Source: Flaviaestuariibacter flavus (GTDB lineage: Bacteria; Bacteroidota; Bacteroidia; Chitinophagales; Chitinophagaceae). Taken from it: a stretch of 64,000 bases of DNA. The DNA is taken from positions 205,467 to 269,466 of the forward strand of contig NZ_SJZI01000052.1 in assembly GCF_004337505.1 (NCBI RefSeq), read 5' to 3'. The notes beneath the pieces were generated by a model, which was not told where the DNA came from, ran no database searches, and was given only the letters and a program-made list of their open reading frames with translations. Made by a program: the position numbers and the translations under genes. Positions 54,014-63,969 of the stretch are shown here, piece by piece (the stretch's first letter is position 1; each line of letters begins with the position of its first letter).

Positions 54014-54487
54014 ATGATAAATATGGAAATAGTAGCATCTCAATCAGAGGTTTTGTTTATGACTGATATTGATCAATTGGACTTTTCCATGATCAAGATG
54101 AAATTGAAAGACAAGGAAGAAGGTCAAGGATGGACAAGAAAACAGTGCAATGAAGCTGAAGTTGAATATAAACGCTTCTTGGCTCTCAAACGTACATATC
54201 CCACTTTGGAGGTAGTGCCCAATAAGGCGATTGATATGTTCTGGCACCAACACATTCTGGACACTGCAAAATATGCAGATGACTGCGAACAGGTTTTTGG
54301 TTATTTCCTTCACCACTACCCCTATTTTGGTATGAATGGTGAACAGGATGCTGAAAATTTAAATAATGCATTTGAGGAAACGAAAGTGCTGTACAAAAAA
54401 CATTTCGGGATTGATTATGTTGGCCAAGCCCCGAAGTGCAAAGCGCCTAAATGTCGAACGGCGTGTAAGCCAATGAAGTGTCGTTAA
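54014..54487 (+). CDS. WHxH-type glycine-rich-domain-like protein (DUF1399/GRDP)
   Basis: About 157 residues. The core VVPNKAIDMFWHQHILDTAKYADDCEQVFGYFLHHYP (W77, H78, H80) matches the plant GRDP/DUF1399 domain, with conserved histidines and a Cys that could bind metal. The C-terminus is short and Cys/Lys/Pro-rich (four Cys in PKCKAPKCRTACKPMKC). It lies 7 bases before a serine-proteinase gene, so the two are co-expressed. Function unknown; the pair is unusual. Confidence 0.7.
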   Translation: MINMEIVASQSEVLFMTDIDQLDFSMIKMKLKDKEEGQGWTRKQCNEAEVEYKRFLALKRTYPTLEVVPNKAIDMFWHQHILDTAKYADDCEQVFGYFLHHYPYFGMNGEQDAENLNNAFEETKVLYKKHFGIDYVGQAPKCKAPKCRTACKPMKCR

Positions 54488-54494
54488 TTAAACA

Positions 54495-55454
54495 ATGCAA
54501 ATGAGTCAAACTTCTTCTTTGCCAAGTGAAAATGCCCCAGAAAAAGGGGCTTTCGCTTATAACTTGGCAAAACATGATCATATTGAAGCATTATGTGAGG
54601 AGATTGATCAGGAGGGTATGCAAAGGGAGATAGAAAAGCATCTACTCCAATTAATGCAGCGCCTCGTCCCGAATTATAATGTTTTATTTCTGGTTGATGA
54701 GTTTACGTTGATCTCATCATGGGAATCCAATACGATTTATCAAGCATTAAATGAACTTCGAGAGGAGAAGAACCTTTTATTAGTGCTGCATAGTATCGGC
54801 GGCTCAATAGAGCCAGCATATCTTATTAGCCAGACCTGCAAAAAGAAAACGAAACACAAGTTTTCTGTTACAGTACCCCGGAAAGCTAAATCAGCAGCGA
54901 CGCTTCTTTCTTTAGGTGCTGATGAAATCCACATGGGTATGCTAAGTGAACTTGGTCCAATTGACCCGCAAATAAAACTTATTGGAGACACACAAAGTTG
55001 GCCTGCATTGGGAATAGGCCATTCTTTGGAATACATTGCTAAATTAGTGTGTCAACATCCGGGATCGGCGTCCATGTTTGCTCAATATCTAGCTACCAAG
55101 TTAGAGCCGAATCAACTTGGCTACTTTGAGCGAGTCAGCGAATCGGCTGTTCAATATGCCGAACGTTTGTTAGGGGCGAAAGAAGTGGCTTCCGAAGAAA
55201 CTGTACACTCCGTTGCGGAAAAACTGGTCTACCATTATAAAGACCATGATTTTGTCATCGATATTGATGAGGCGACCAAGTTGCTCGGAAGTTCTATTGT
55301 CAAAGAAAATACACCCGAGTATCAATTTGGAAGCGAGATCTACGATTTATTCGATCGAATGACGCTACAAATATTGAAGAAGCACGATCGACATTTTACA
55401 TTTGTTGGCACCGCTTCAAACGGCTTAAAAATCGTCGGAACGTCTTCAGTATAA
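54495..55454 (+). CDS. SDH-type ClpP-fold serine proteinase
   Basis: A 319-residue protein of the serine dehydrogenase proteinase/SppA-related family: LFLVDEFTLISSW, LVLHSIGGSIEPAYLI, then PRKAKSAATLLSLGADEIHMGMLSELGPIDPQI. S133 in the KSAAT turn is the likely nucleophile. There is no signal peptide or membrane helix, so it acts in the cytoplasm. It may process its partner's Cys-rich tail; this is a hypothesis from adjacency only. Confidence 0.8.
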   Translation: MQMSQTSSLPSENAPEKGAFAYNLAKHDHIEALCEEIDQEGMQREIEKHLLQLMQRLVPNYNVLFLVDEFTLISSWESNTIYQALNELREEKNLLLVLHSIGGSIEPAYLISQTCKKKTKHKFSVTVPRKAKSAATLLSLGADEIHMGMLSELGPIDPQIKLIGDTQSWPALGIGHSLEYIAKLVCQHPGSASMFAQYLATKLEPNQLGYFERVSESAVQYAERLLGAKEVASEETVHSVAEKLVYHYKDHDFVIDIDEATKLLGSSIVKENTPEYQFGSEIYDLFDRMTLQILKKHDRHFTFVGTASNGLKIVGTSSV

Positions 55455-55607
55455 TGATAATGTATGCGTAATCAGCAACAATAGCAGCGTGACTGCGATG
55501 TGTCAAGCCGAAAAAAGCACCATCGTACATTCGTTTCATCTCGATTAATGTAATTTTAATGTACTAATTGGTTTTTATTCGACGGTATTCGGTTCCTTAT
55601 CAATTAC

Positions 55608-56897
55608 GTGAAACTTAAAGGTTTGAAGCGGTCATTGCCCCTGTTGCATTTTTTGTTTTTTACTATAGTTTGTCCAATTCTTTTTTTTGATAGCTGCCTC
55701 TTCGCTCAAAAGCACGAAAATATCCTTTCGGCTGGAATAAGCTTACCCAAGAACTTTGGCAATAGTTATGGCATCAACGCTGCGCCTGGGCTGTCGATTT
55801 GGTTTGTCAAAGGCTATACTCAACATATAGATGCCGGTGCAAAAGCGGATTTTCAATTTTACTCAATTGGATCAAACAATAGTGAAAATCTAAAAAAACT
55901 AGGATCGGCAGCTTCGATTTTTACGCGGTTCCGCGTTTTTCAATCAGAAAAGAAGATCCAGCCGTATTTCTCTCCGGCCATCGGGATCCAATCTTTTGAG
56001 TCTTTAGTAAAACCACAATTTTCTTTTGCTGTTGGTAATCAGGTAAGGGCGGGATCGTTTTATCTGGATGTCCAGGGTGGAGTATCGTTAAAAAACAAGC
56101 TTTTGCCTACGTTAGGTTTCATTAGGCTGTCTTTGGGCGGGGTAGTTGGCGCTGGCAAAAAACGAACGAAAAGTGCACAATCATTAAAATTACTAGACAC
56201 TGATCGTGATGGCGTGCCCGATGGTGACGACTTGTGTCCCTTAGTACCAGGTGCAATTAGTTTCAAAGGCTGCCCGGATACAGACCAAGATGGTGTTCCA
56301 GACGATAAAGATCGTTGTCCATTGCAGCCTGGTTCTGTCGATCGGTTTGGCTGTCCAGTGCCGGACACTGACGGCGATGGTTTCAATGATGATGAGGATC
56401 GGTGTCCGACGGTTTCCGGTTCCAAGGAGTTTTCCGGGTGTCCGGTACCGGACTCCGACGGTGATGGGTTGAACGACCTACAAGATTCCTGTATCTTAAA
56501 TGCTGGTCCTGCCGGAAATAATGGTTGCCCAATTGATAGACAAAGAATTAATGCCCAGTTGACTGGGTATGCGAGCAAAATTCAATTTGAAAGCGGCAGT
56601 GCTATTTTGGATTCAACTTCCCTGCCTACACTTAACGCTCTCGCAGACTACTTAAGTCAAAATTCCTTCATTTCTATAGTTGTGGAAGGGCATACGGATA
56701 ACATTGGCTCGAGCGCGGAAAATCTATTGTTAAGCGAGGCACGTGCAAGCGCCGTCGTGGACTATCTCGTGGCTAAAGGGGTATTTCTACAAAGACTCAG
56801 TTCAAAAGGATTCGGGGATACTTTGCCGATAGGAGCCAATACAACTCCGGAAGGAAGAGCTAGGAACCGAAGGGTGGATGTTAAGCTGAGCAATTAA
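55608..56897 (+). CDS. OmpA-family protein with thrombospondin type-3 repeats
   Basis: A 429-residue outer-membrane protein, GTG start. Signal peptide (about 1-33), N-terminal beta-barrel-like region (about 35-190), four calcium-binding TSP3 repeats (about 198-305: DTDRDGVPDGDDLCP and relatives with paired Cys) and an OmpA domain (about 318-427: VEGHTDNIGSS, NRRVDVKL). It would tie the outer membrane to peptidoglycan. It heads a run of four same-strand envelope genes. Confidence 0.92.
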   Translation: MKLKGLKRSLPLLHFLFFTIVCPILFFDSCLFAQKHENILSAGISLPKNFGNSYGINAAPGLSIWFVKGYTQHIDAGAKADFQFYSIGSNNSENLKKLGSAASIFTRFRVFQSEKKIQPYFSPAIGIQSFESLVKPQFSFAVGNQVRAGSFYLDVQGGVSLKNKLLPTLGFIRLSLGGVVGAGKKRTKSAQSLKLLDTDRDGVPDGDDLCPLVPGAISFKGCPDTDQDGVPDDKDRCPLQPGSVDRFGCPVPDTDGDGFNDDEDRCPTVSGSKEFSGCPVPDSDGDGLNDLQDSCILNAGPAGNNGCPIDRQRINAQLTGYASKIQFESGSAILDSTSLPTLNALADYLSQNSFISIVVEGHTDNIGSSAENLLLSEARASAVVDYLVAKGVFLQRLSSKGFGDTLPIGANTTPEGRARNRRVDVKLSN

Positions 56898-56988
56898 AAG
56901 TTTTTATTAGCTTTGTATTGACTGTTACCGACTGTATTTGTTAGCCAAAACCACATGCGTTTTGTAAAACGCATTGATAGCCAACCTA

Positions 56989-59118
56989 ATGCGACCAACT
57001 GCTGCTTTGATTTTCATAGCGATTGTGCTTATTGCGCGAGATGCCAACGCGCAGGAGGGCGATAGTGCAGTAAAGAGCAGTTTTTTTCCGAATAACTTTT
57101 CATTAAGCCAGCCTTCCGGAATAAACGTCATTTCGAAAAAGCGTGTTTTTCGATTTAACGGTGGAGTAGCTGAGTACAATTTTTTACTCCGCTCAACCGT
57201 CGACAGTCTGTTCCCTGCGAAAGACCTGAGCCAGCACCAGTTTTCCGTCCGCGCCGGCGTTGTGGTAAAGGATCAACTTCCCCTGCAGGTCGGAGCTTTC
57301 GTGCGCCGAAGCAATTCGGAGTTTTTGCAGGATATCACAGACATCCAGATATCGCTCGATGTAACTGAGTTAAAAAGAACGGTGCTGGTTCGATTGCAGG
57401 CCAGGCGGGAGGACAAGCTTCGGAAAATGTATGATACAGCTTCGATCGCATCCTATCGTTCGCTGCAGCAAAGCATTGAAAAGAAGAAGACATGGCTTAA
57501 CGAGCCCGCCAACAAGTTGCAACTTCTTCAATATCGGGAACTTATCAATGTACCGGCCCTGAGCTCCGATCGTAAGTTGAGCGATAGCGCAAACCATGTT
57601 CGCTACGATTCGATCCGGAAAGAAGCCGAATCGTTCATCGAAAAGTATGAAAACGTCAAAAAGGAGTTGAAATCGCTTTCGGACGCTTCTGATTCCTTGA
57701 AAAATGAACAAGACCTTTTGCTTTCTGCGGCAAGAGACTACGAGAAGTTGCTGCGACTAGCCGACGGAGGCGATCGTACAGCACTTCGAAAATTGCGGCG
57801 GACACCTGAAGGTGAAGCGTTATTAGCTGATCGAAAACAGGTGCCGATGGGGTGGATCCGGAATGTCCGCGCCTTTCAGCTTGGAAGAAGCAATGTGTAT
57901 ACTTCCGACCTGACGGCAAAAAATATCACAATCAACGGGATCAATTTTGAATATAATTCCTGGTTCATTTTCGGTGTGACTGCCGGTGTTTTGGAGAATC
58001 GTTTCCGGGATTTTTTGATGTCGAACACACCTCGGACGCCGCAACATATGTATCAGGTTCGGTTCGGCATTGGATCCATTGAGGGGAACCACGTTTTGCT
58101 GTCCGCCTTCGGAGGAGAAAAGCGCATCTACGGGTTAAACTCGACCGGCGGGACACCAATCAGGACGAAGGGATTGTCGCTTGGCGGCCGCTGGCAGATC
58201 GCGCCCACAGTCGCCCTGTATGCGGAGGGCGCTCAGACTTTCGCTCCCGACTACCGGAGTTTTGATACGATTGGCAAATCCGGAAACAAGATTTCGGAAT
58301 CCGGAGATCGTGCGTATGCCGTTCGCTTGAGCGGGGGAGTTGAGCGCCACCTTCTGAATTTTGAAAGCTACTACCGCTATCAGGGCGCGAACTACCAGGC
58401 TTTTAACCGCTTTCAAACGAATTCGGAGCAAACCGAATGGTCGGTTCGGGTAAAAAAAGGCTTTTTTCGCAACCACCTAAGGTTTGACGCCGGGCTTTCT
58501 ACCAATGACTATGCTAACCCCTATGTTATGCATCGTTACGAGGCCCGTAATGTCATGAAAACGTTCACTGCTGGGTTTAGAAAACGTGGCTGGCCCTCGA
58601 TTTCTTTAGGCATGCAACCTGTCTCGCAGGTGACTGCATTGGGCGATCAGCTTTTTGAAAACCGGTTTGAAGCTATCACAGGGTCTGCTACCCACACATA
58701 CAAGCTCGGCGTAGCCACCGCGACATCTACCTTGCTGTTATCCTGCTTTCAAAACCATCTCTCCGACAGCGCTTTTGCATTATCGAATGCGGACAATTAC
58801 TTTTTCACCAACTCTATTTTTTTCAAATCCTTCGATCTGACGGTTTCTTTTTCCCGGTCTATTGCATGGCCGACACGTTATATGGTTTTCGAAAATTTGA
58901 TTCGAATACCTTTTAAAGCGGCCGGCAGCCTTTCTTTCGGTTTCAAGATCAATGAGTTGAATGGTGCGGATTTGAAGGTCGGGCAAAATTTCGAACTGGT
59001 ATTCCCGGTTGGGAAACAGATGGTAACGGCCAGAGTTGAGCGCGGCTTCTGGCCGGGTACCACCAGTAAACTGACAAGGAATAATTCGGGTTCGATTGGG
59101 ATTCGAAGAACATTTTAA
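56989..59118 (+). CDS. secreted coiled-coil / outer-membrane beta-barrel protein
   Basis: About 709 residues. Signal peptide (about 1-22, ANAQ), a periplasmic domain with coiled coil (about 120-250, rich in K/E/L), then a region of alternating aromatic strands to the C-terminus (ending NNSGSIGIRRTF) that reads like an outer-membrane barrel. No named family recognised. The next gene starts 18 bases after its stop. Confidence 0.65.
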   Translation: MRPTAALIFIAIVLIARDANAQEGDSAVKSSFFPNNFSLSQPSGINVISKKRVFRFNGGVAEYNFLLRSTVDSLFPAKDLSQHQFSVRAGVVVKDQLPLQVGAFVRRSNSEFLQDITDIQISLDVTELKRTVLVRLQARREDKLRKMYDTASIASYRSLQQSIEKKKTWLNEPANKLQLLQYRELINVPALSSDRKLSDSANHVRYDSIRKEAESFIEKYENVKKELKSLSDASDSLKNEQDLLLSAARDYEKLLRLADGGDRTALRKLRRTPEGEALLADRKQVPMGWIRNVRAFQLGRSNVYTSDLTAKNITINGINFEYNSWFIFGVTAGVLENRFRDFLMSNTPRTPQHMYQVRFGIGSIEGNHVLLSAFGGEKRIYGLNSTGGTPIRTKGLSLGGRWQIAPTVALYAEGAQTFAPDYRSFDTIGKSGNKISESGDRAYAVRLSGGVERHLLNFESYYRYQGANYQAFNRFQTNSEQTEWSVRVKKGFFRNHLRFDAGLSTNDYANPYVMHRYEARNVMKTFTAGFRKRGWPSISLGMQPVSQVTALGDQLFENRFEAITGSATHTYKLGVATATSTLLLSCFQNHLSDSAFALSNADNYFFTNSIFFKSFDLTVSFSRSIAWPTRYMVFENLIRIPFKAAGSLSFGFKINELNGADLKVGQNFELVFPVGKQMVTARVERGFWPGTTSKLTRNNSGSIGIRRTF

Positions 59119-59136
59119 TAACATGAATTCGGGCTT

Positions 59137-60234
59137 ATGCGACGTTTTTTATTGCTTTTAGGACTATCCGGTCTCTCGCTGCTTGCGAAAAGCCAGGTTT
59201 TCCTCCAGCCGCAATTACCGGCTTCTGGTCTGGTTATGAAGAATCAGCTTTGGAACTTCATTATATCGAATGCCGGCACTCAGGAGCGCGAGGCACAGGT
59301 AGAAGTATTAGTTAGTGACGCCCGCGACAACCGGCGCCTGTTTTCCGGTACTTCTTCACGGATCGTCATCAGAAGGGGCGCTCTAAATTTCCGGAGTGGT
59401 GACTTGCTTCCGATTACCTACGCAGTCTTTGATCCGAATGCTGGTATCACCACGGATCAAAGTGGATATCTGCCGGCCGGAGCTTACACGGTATGCTATT
59501 CCGTTCTCGCCAAGGGAATCAACGGAATGGAAACCTTGAGTGAAAACTGCGAAAACGTCGCTGTTGAAGCACTTAACGGGCCGGTATTGCAACTACCCGA
59601 AGATAATGCTGGCCTGGAACAGGAGAATCCGCTGTTTTCCTGGATACCCCCTGGCCCACCAAATATCTTTCCATCATTATCGTTCGACTTCAAATTGGTT
59701 CGTGTCGAAGCCACGCAAAGCGGCGCAGATGCAATCAGTCGGAACTTCCCGGTCTTTGAGTTGAGCGATGTGAAGACGTCGCAATTGCAGTATCCGCAAT
59801 CTGCACCTAAGCTTGACTCGGCGTCGGTATATGCCTGGCAAGTGATTGCAAAAAATGGCGGAAAGTCAATTGTGGCAAGCGAGGTGTGGACCTTTCATTT
59901 CTCGCTGAAAGGTACAACGCCGTCGGGAGCTGAACGCGGAGTGTACTCTCGGCGTTTGTCACGGGAAGAGCCTTTGTCGGCTGAGCCAACGGGTAGCCCA
60001 TTACGCTTTGTTTATCCGAACGAGCAAAATCAACGCGTGATTCATTTGTCTTTCGTAGACGTATCGAAAAGTAGTTCCGGTTCTGTATTCAAAGACGTTT
60101 ATGTGAAGCCCGGCGACAACTTCCTTTCGGTAGATATTCTGGATTTACTACAGGAGGGACATACCTATCTGCTTTCTATATCCGACGCGGATAACCGCAA
60201 ATGGTTCCTCAAGTTTACTTATCGTATTAAATAA
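59137..60234 (+). CDS. secreted Ig/Fn3-like protein
   Basis: A 365-residue protein with signal peptide (about 1-19), about two beta-sandwich-like domains (the second includes VYAWQVIAKNGGKSIVASEVWTFHF, typical of Fn3-like modules) and a C-terminal beta region. It may be an accessory of the large secreted protein encoded next. Not assigned to a named family. Confidence 0.6.
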   Translation: MRRFLLLLGLSGLSLLAKSQVFLQPQLPASGLVMKNQLWNFIISNAGTQEREAQVEVLVSDARDNRRLFSGTSSRIVIRRGALNFRSGDLLPITYAVFDPNAGITTDQSGYLPAGAYTVCYSVLAKGINGMETLSENCENVAVEALNGPVLQLPEDNAGLEQENPLFSWIPPGPPNIFPSLSFDFKLVRVEATQSGADAISRNFPVFELSDVKTSQLQYPQSAPKLDSASVYAWQVIAKNGGKSIVASEVWTFHFSLKGTTPSGAERGVYSRRLSREEPLSAEPTGSPLRFVYPNEQNQRVIHLSFVDVSKSSSGSVFKDVYVKPGDNFLSVDILDLLQEGHTYLLSISDADNRKWFLKFTYRIK

Positions 60235-60264
60235 GCCACCAAGGCAAACCAAACAACTGACTTC

Positions 60265-62739
60265 ATGATTCTGCAGTTTTTAAATGCCAAAGCGAAGGCA
60301 ATCGCACTGTTTTTCTTTTTCTTGATTTATGCCGAAACCGTTTTGGCCGGTCGTGTCGGAACCCGCGCTCAATTTATTGTTCAGTCAGGCAATAATCGTC
60401 GAGGCAAGCAGCCCGTCCGCGTTCTGCCGGGCACTGGATCGGAAATGACTCCTCTGCGAATTGAGGATCTGAAACGTCCGGTAAGTGTTGTTTCAGAAGG
60501 ATCGGAGCCTAGTGATCAAAAAGAGCACGTACCGGAGGTGGAAGACATTGGCGGTCCTGGACAACCAGAAATGTCCTCGTTTTCATCGGTAAACGCAAAA
60601 AATATGGTCGACCTGTTTTCCGGCGATTTTTCCTACAATATTCCCTTGTTGGACGTAGGCGGATACCCGGTTAACCTTGCGTATCGCGGGGGAGTGGGGA
60701 TGGACCAGGAGGCCAGCTGGGTGGGTTTGGGATGGAATATTAACCCGGGAACAATTTCCCGCAACCTGCGCGGGGTGCCGGATGATTTCAACGGGACAGA
60801 TTCTATTACGAAAACCACCAGCATTAGGCCCAATCAAACGGTTGGCGTAACTGGTGGAGCTGATTTCGAACTGGCTGCGCTCCCGATCCTGCGTTTGGGG
60901 GGCAGTTTAGGCGTATTTAAAAACACCTACAAGGGAATTGGGGTTGAACGATCATTAAATGCGACTTTAAATTCTGGCTCGAAAGCAGCGGGTAGTCTTT
61001 CTGGCGGGCTTTCCATTACTAATAATTCACAAGAAGGAATAACGATTTCACCATCTATTAGCGTAAGATTGAGTTCAGCTGATGGTAGCAGCGGATCAAC
61101 CGGAATTGGAAGTTTTAACATCGGAACATCCTATAATAGCCGCACAGGATTGAAGGGGCTGCAACTAGGCATTGGCTTACAACAATATAAGGCAGCAACA
61201 AAAGATCAGGCTGCGAGTACTGAGTCCGCGGGGTCTATTTCTTCTTCTATTTCTTTTGCATCTCCAACTACAAATCCGTCGATAACAATACCGTTTACGA
61301 GCGAACAATATTCATTCACCGCCAAGGTCGGACTGGAAATGTTTGTGGCGCACCCGAACCTCTCTCTAACAGGCTATGTGTCAAAGCAGTACATCGCGGA
61401 AGCGGACAAAACCACTTCGCTCCCGGCGTTCGGCTACCTGAATGCTCAGGCTGGTGCCCGTAATCGCAGCGCATTGCTGGATTTCAACCGGGAAAAGGAA
61501 ATACCTTATCGCGAGAAGCCTGCCGTTCCGCATATTGCACTGCCTTTTTATACGTACGACGCATACAGTATTTCCGGTGAAGGCACCGGCGGAATGTTTC
61601 GCGCATACCGTGGTGACATCGGATTTGTTTACGACCACCAAATGCGCACGCGCGACCAATCGGCCCGTGGCAGTATAGACGTAGGGGTAGGGAACGTAGT
61701 TCATGGTGGGTTCGATATTAACGTGACCCGCGCATTCACGCAAAACGGCCCTTGGCTTTCCCAAAACATAATGGCCAAAAGCGTGGACTTTCGGGATAAT
61801 AACGGCCTTTTTCAGGCTTCCTATTTCCGAAATCCTGGCGAAAAAGCGATCAACAGCAAAGCTTTTTATGATGCCATCGGTGGCGATGACGTCGTCACGA
61901 CCAGCCTGTTTCAGCCCTTTGTCAGCGACCCGAATATGGCGGCAACCAGTTTCCTTACGCGTTATCGCAATCAACGTCCGGTTGGGCAAATTGCACTGAG
62001 CCGTGAAAATGCGGTAAAGCCAGAGCGGGACAAGCGAACGCAGGTTATTTCCTATCTGAATGCGGATGAAGCTGATAAAGTAGGACTCGCACGCTATATC
62101 GAAAATTATATGGTCAACACCTTCCCTTCGGCTATTTGTGCTCCGCCGACCACCGAGGATGGAAACGCGGACGGGACTGGTTTGCTGGCGGAATATTATA
62201 CCAATATGGATTTGGAGGGTACCCCTTGGGCAACCCAGGTGGACGGTTATTTGGAACATTCGCCACCTTGGGCACTCAACGGGCCCCTGCCCGGTTTTCC
62301 GAAAGTTGACCAGTTTTCTATCCGTTGGACGGGCCGGATTAAGCCGCCCGTATCCGGTAAATACCAGTTCTATGTCGCTTCTGACGATGGTGTTCGGATC
62401 TGGATAAATGATTCTTTATTAATTGATGATTGGAGTATCCACGGTTCGCAGGAGCGGAGCTGCGAGGTTAATCTGGTGGGAGGAGAATTCTACCGGATGC
62501 GCATTGAATATTTCGAATACAATGAGCAGGCGGGTATACATATAAAATGGGCGAAGCCAGGAGACGGGGGATGGTCCCCAATTCCGCCTCAATACCTCTA
62601 TAAGCCAGCGGCATTAAGCTATACGGTTGGCAACTACCTTACCCGTGAAAAGCGCGTGAATAATTTCCGAAAGCCTCACCATATTTCCGAGATCGACGTT
62701 TTGAATGCGGATGGACGCCGTTATGTATATGGTCTATAA
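60265..62739 (+). pseudogene. SpvB/RHS-like secreted protein with PA14 domain, cut by IS
   Basis: The first 824 codons of a very large secreted protein. Signal peptide (about 1-29), then the Bacteroidota RHS/SpvB-like start (NMVDLFSGDFSYNIPLLDVGGYPVNLAYRGGVG, WVGLGWNINPGTISRNLRG), and a PA14 carbohydrate-binding domain (about 640-780: GLLAEYYTNMDLEGTPW ... FYVASDDGVRIWIND). The frame resumes the RHS-like part (ISEIDVLNADGRRYVYGL) and is interrupted by the IS at 62735; its stop is made by the IS end. The missing downstream part lies outside the window. Confidence 0.8.
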
Positions 62740-62800
62740 TACTCCCGTAAATTAAGACCAGAGGGTTGGTTAAAAAGCGATGTACTTTTAACTACCTGAA

Positions 62801-63091
62801 ATGAAGAAGCAAACCCGCCGCAAATTCTCCTCCGCGTTCAAAGCCAAAGTGGCCCTTGAGGCTATAAAGGGACAGCAAACGCTCGCTGAACTGTCTACAA
62901 AGTTCGAAGTCTCCGCCGTGATGATCTCGCGCTGGAAGTCGGAATTCCTGGAAAACATGAGTGCTGTTTTTGAGAAGCCTTCTGAATCAGAAGGTGAATC
63001 CGTCGACACCCGCGAGCTGTACGCCCAGATCGGACAGCTCAGGGTGGAAAATGAATTTCTAAAAAAAAGTTGCAGGAAACTGGGAATCTGA
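62801..63091 (+). CDS. IS3-family OrfA, copy 2
   Basis: 96 residues, identical to copy 1. Near its end an A8 run (63061-63068) provides the slippery site for -1 frameshifting into OrfB. Confidence 0.93.
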   Translation: MKKQTRRKFSSAFKAKVALEAIKGQQTLAELSTKFEVSAVMISRWKSEFLENMSAVFEKPSESEGESVDTRELYAQIGQLRVENEFLKKSCRKLGI

Positions 63092-63969
63092 CCACACGCG
63101 CTTCGCTGGTGCAACCACGCTCCAAAAAGCTGTCGGTACGCCGGCAGTGCGACTTGCTGGCTGTACACCGCAGCCGGATCTATTACAAGCCCCGCCCTGA
63201 AAAGCCGGAGAATCTAAAAATGATGCAGCTCATGGACCGTCACCTGCTCGATCATCCCACTGAGGGTGTGCTCTCGGTCGTGCACCTTTTGCGCGACCGT
63301 GGCTATCCGGTTGGTCCCAAGCGCGTCCGGCGGCTGTTCCGGCTCTTGGGCCATCAAACCATCTACCGCAGACGAAACCTCACTAAAATGGGACTGAAGG
63401 TGTTCATAAAACCGTATTTGCTGCGCGGGCTGGATATCAGCCGGCCCAACCAGGTATGGTCCACCGACATCACCTACATCCCGATGCGGCGAGGCTTCAT
63501 GTACCTCACGGCCATCATTGATGTGTATAGCCGCAGGATCGTCGGATGGGGCATCTCCAACTCACTGGCTGCGCGCTGGTGCCTGGAGGTGCTGCAGGAA
63601 GCGATCGCAGAACATGGCACTCCGGAGATCATCAACTCGGATCAGGGCGTGCAGTACACTTGCGCCGGCTGGACCCAGTACCTGGAAAAGAACGGAATCA
63701 ATATATCCATGGATGGAAAAGGACGGGCAACGGACAACATCTGGATCGAGCGGTTCTGGAAGTCACTCAAGTACAACCATGTGTATCTGAACCCGGCTGA
63801 AGACGGCGGCGAATTAGCTGAAGGCATCGAGGGCTACATCAACTACTACAACCAGAAAATCCACAGCACCACAAAGCAGAAACCTAACGATCGTTACCAG
63901 CAAAAAACAACCCTCGTATCACTTGAACACAACCTGGAAACAAACCCACTTATTAACTTAGCATCCTGA
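63070..63969 (+). CDS. IS3-family transposase OrfB, copy 2
   Basis: 299 residues, identical to copy 1, with intact DDE residues. It is in the -1 frame relative to OrfA, overlaps it by 22 bases, and begins with TTG in isolation, so an OrfAB fusion is the likely active form. Confidence 0.93.
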   Translation: MQETGNLTTRASLVQPRSKKLSVRRQCDLLAVHRSRIYYKPRPEKPENLKMMQLMDRHLLDHPTEGVLSVVHLLRDRGYPVGPKRVRRLFRLLGHQTIYRRRNLTKMGLKVFIKPYLLRGLDISRPNQVWSTDITYIPMRRGFMYLTAIIDVYSRRIVGWGISNSLAARWCLEVLQEAIAEHGTPEIINSDQGVQYTCAGWTQYLEKNGINISMDGKGRATDNIWIERFWKSLKYNHVYLNPAEDGGELAEGIEGYINYYNQKIHSTTKQKPNDRYQQKTTLVSLEHNLETNPLINLAS

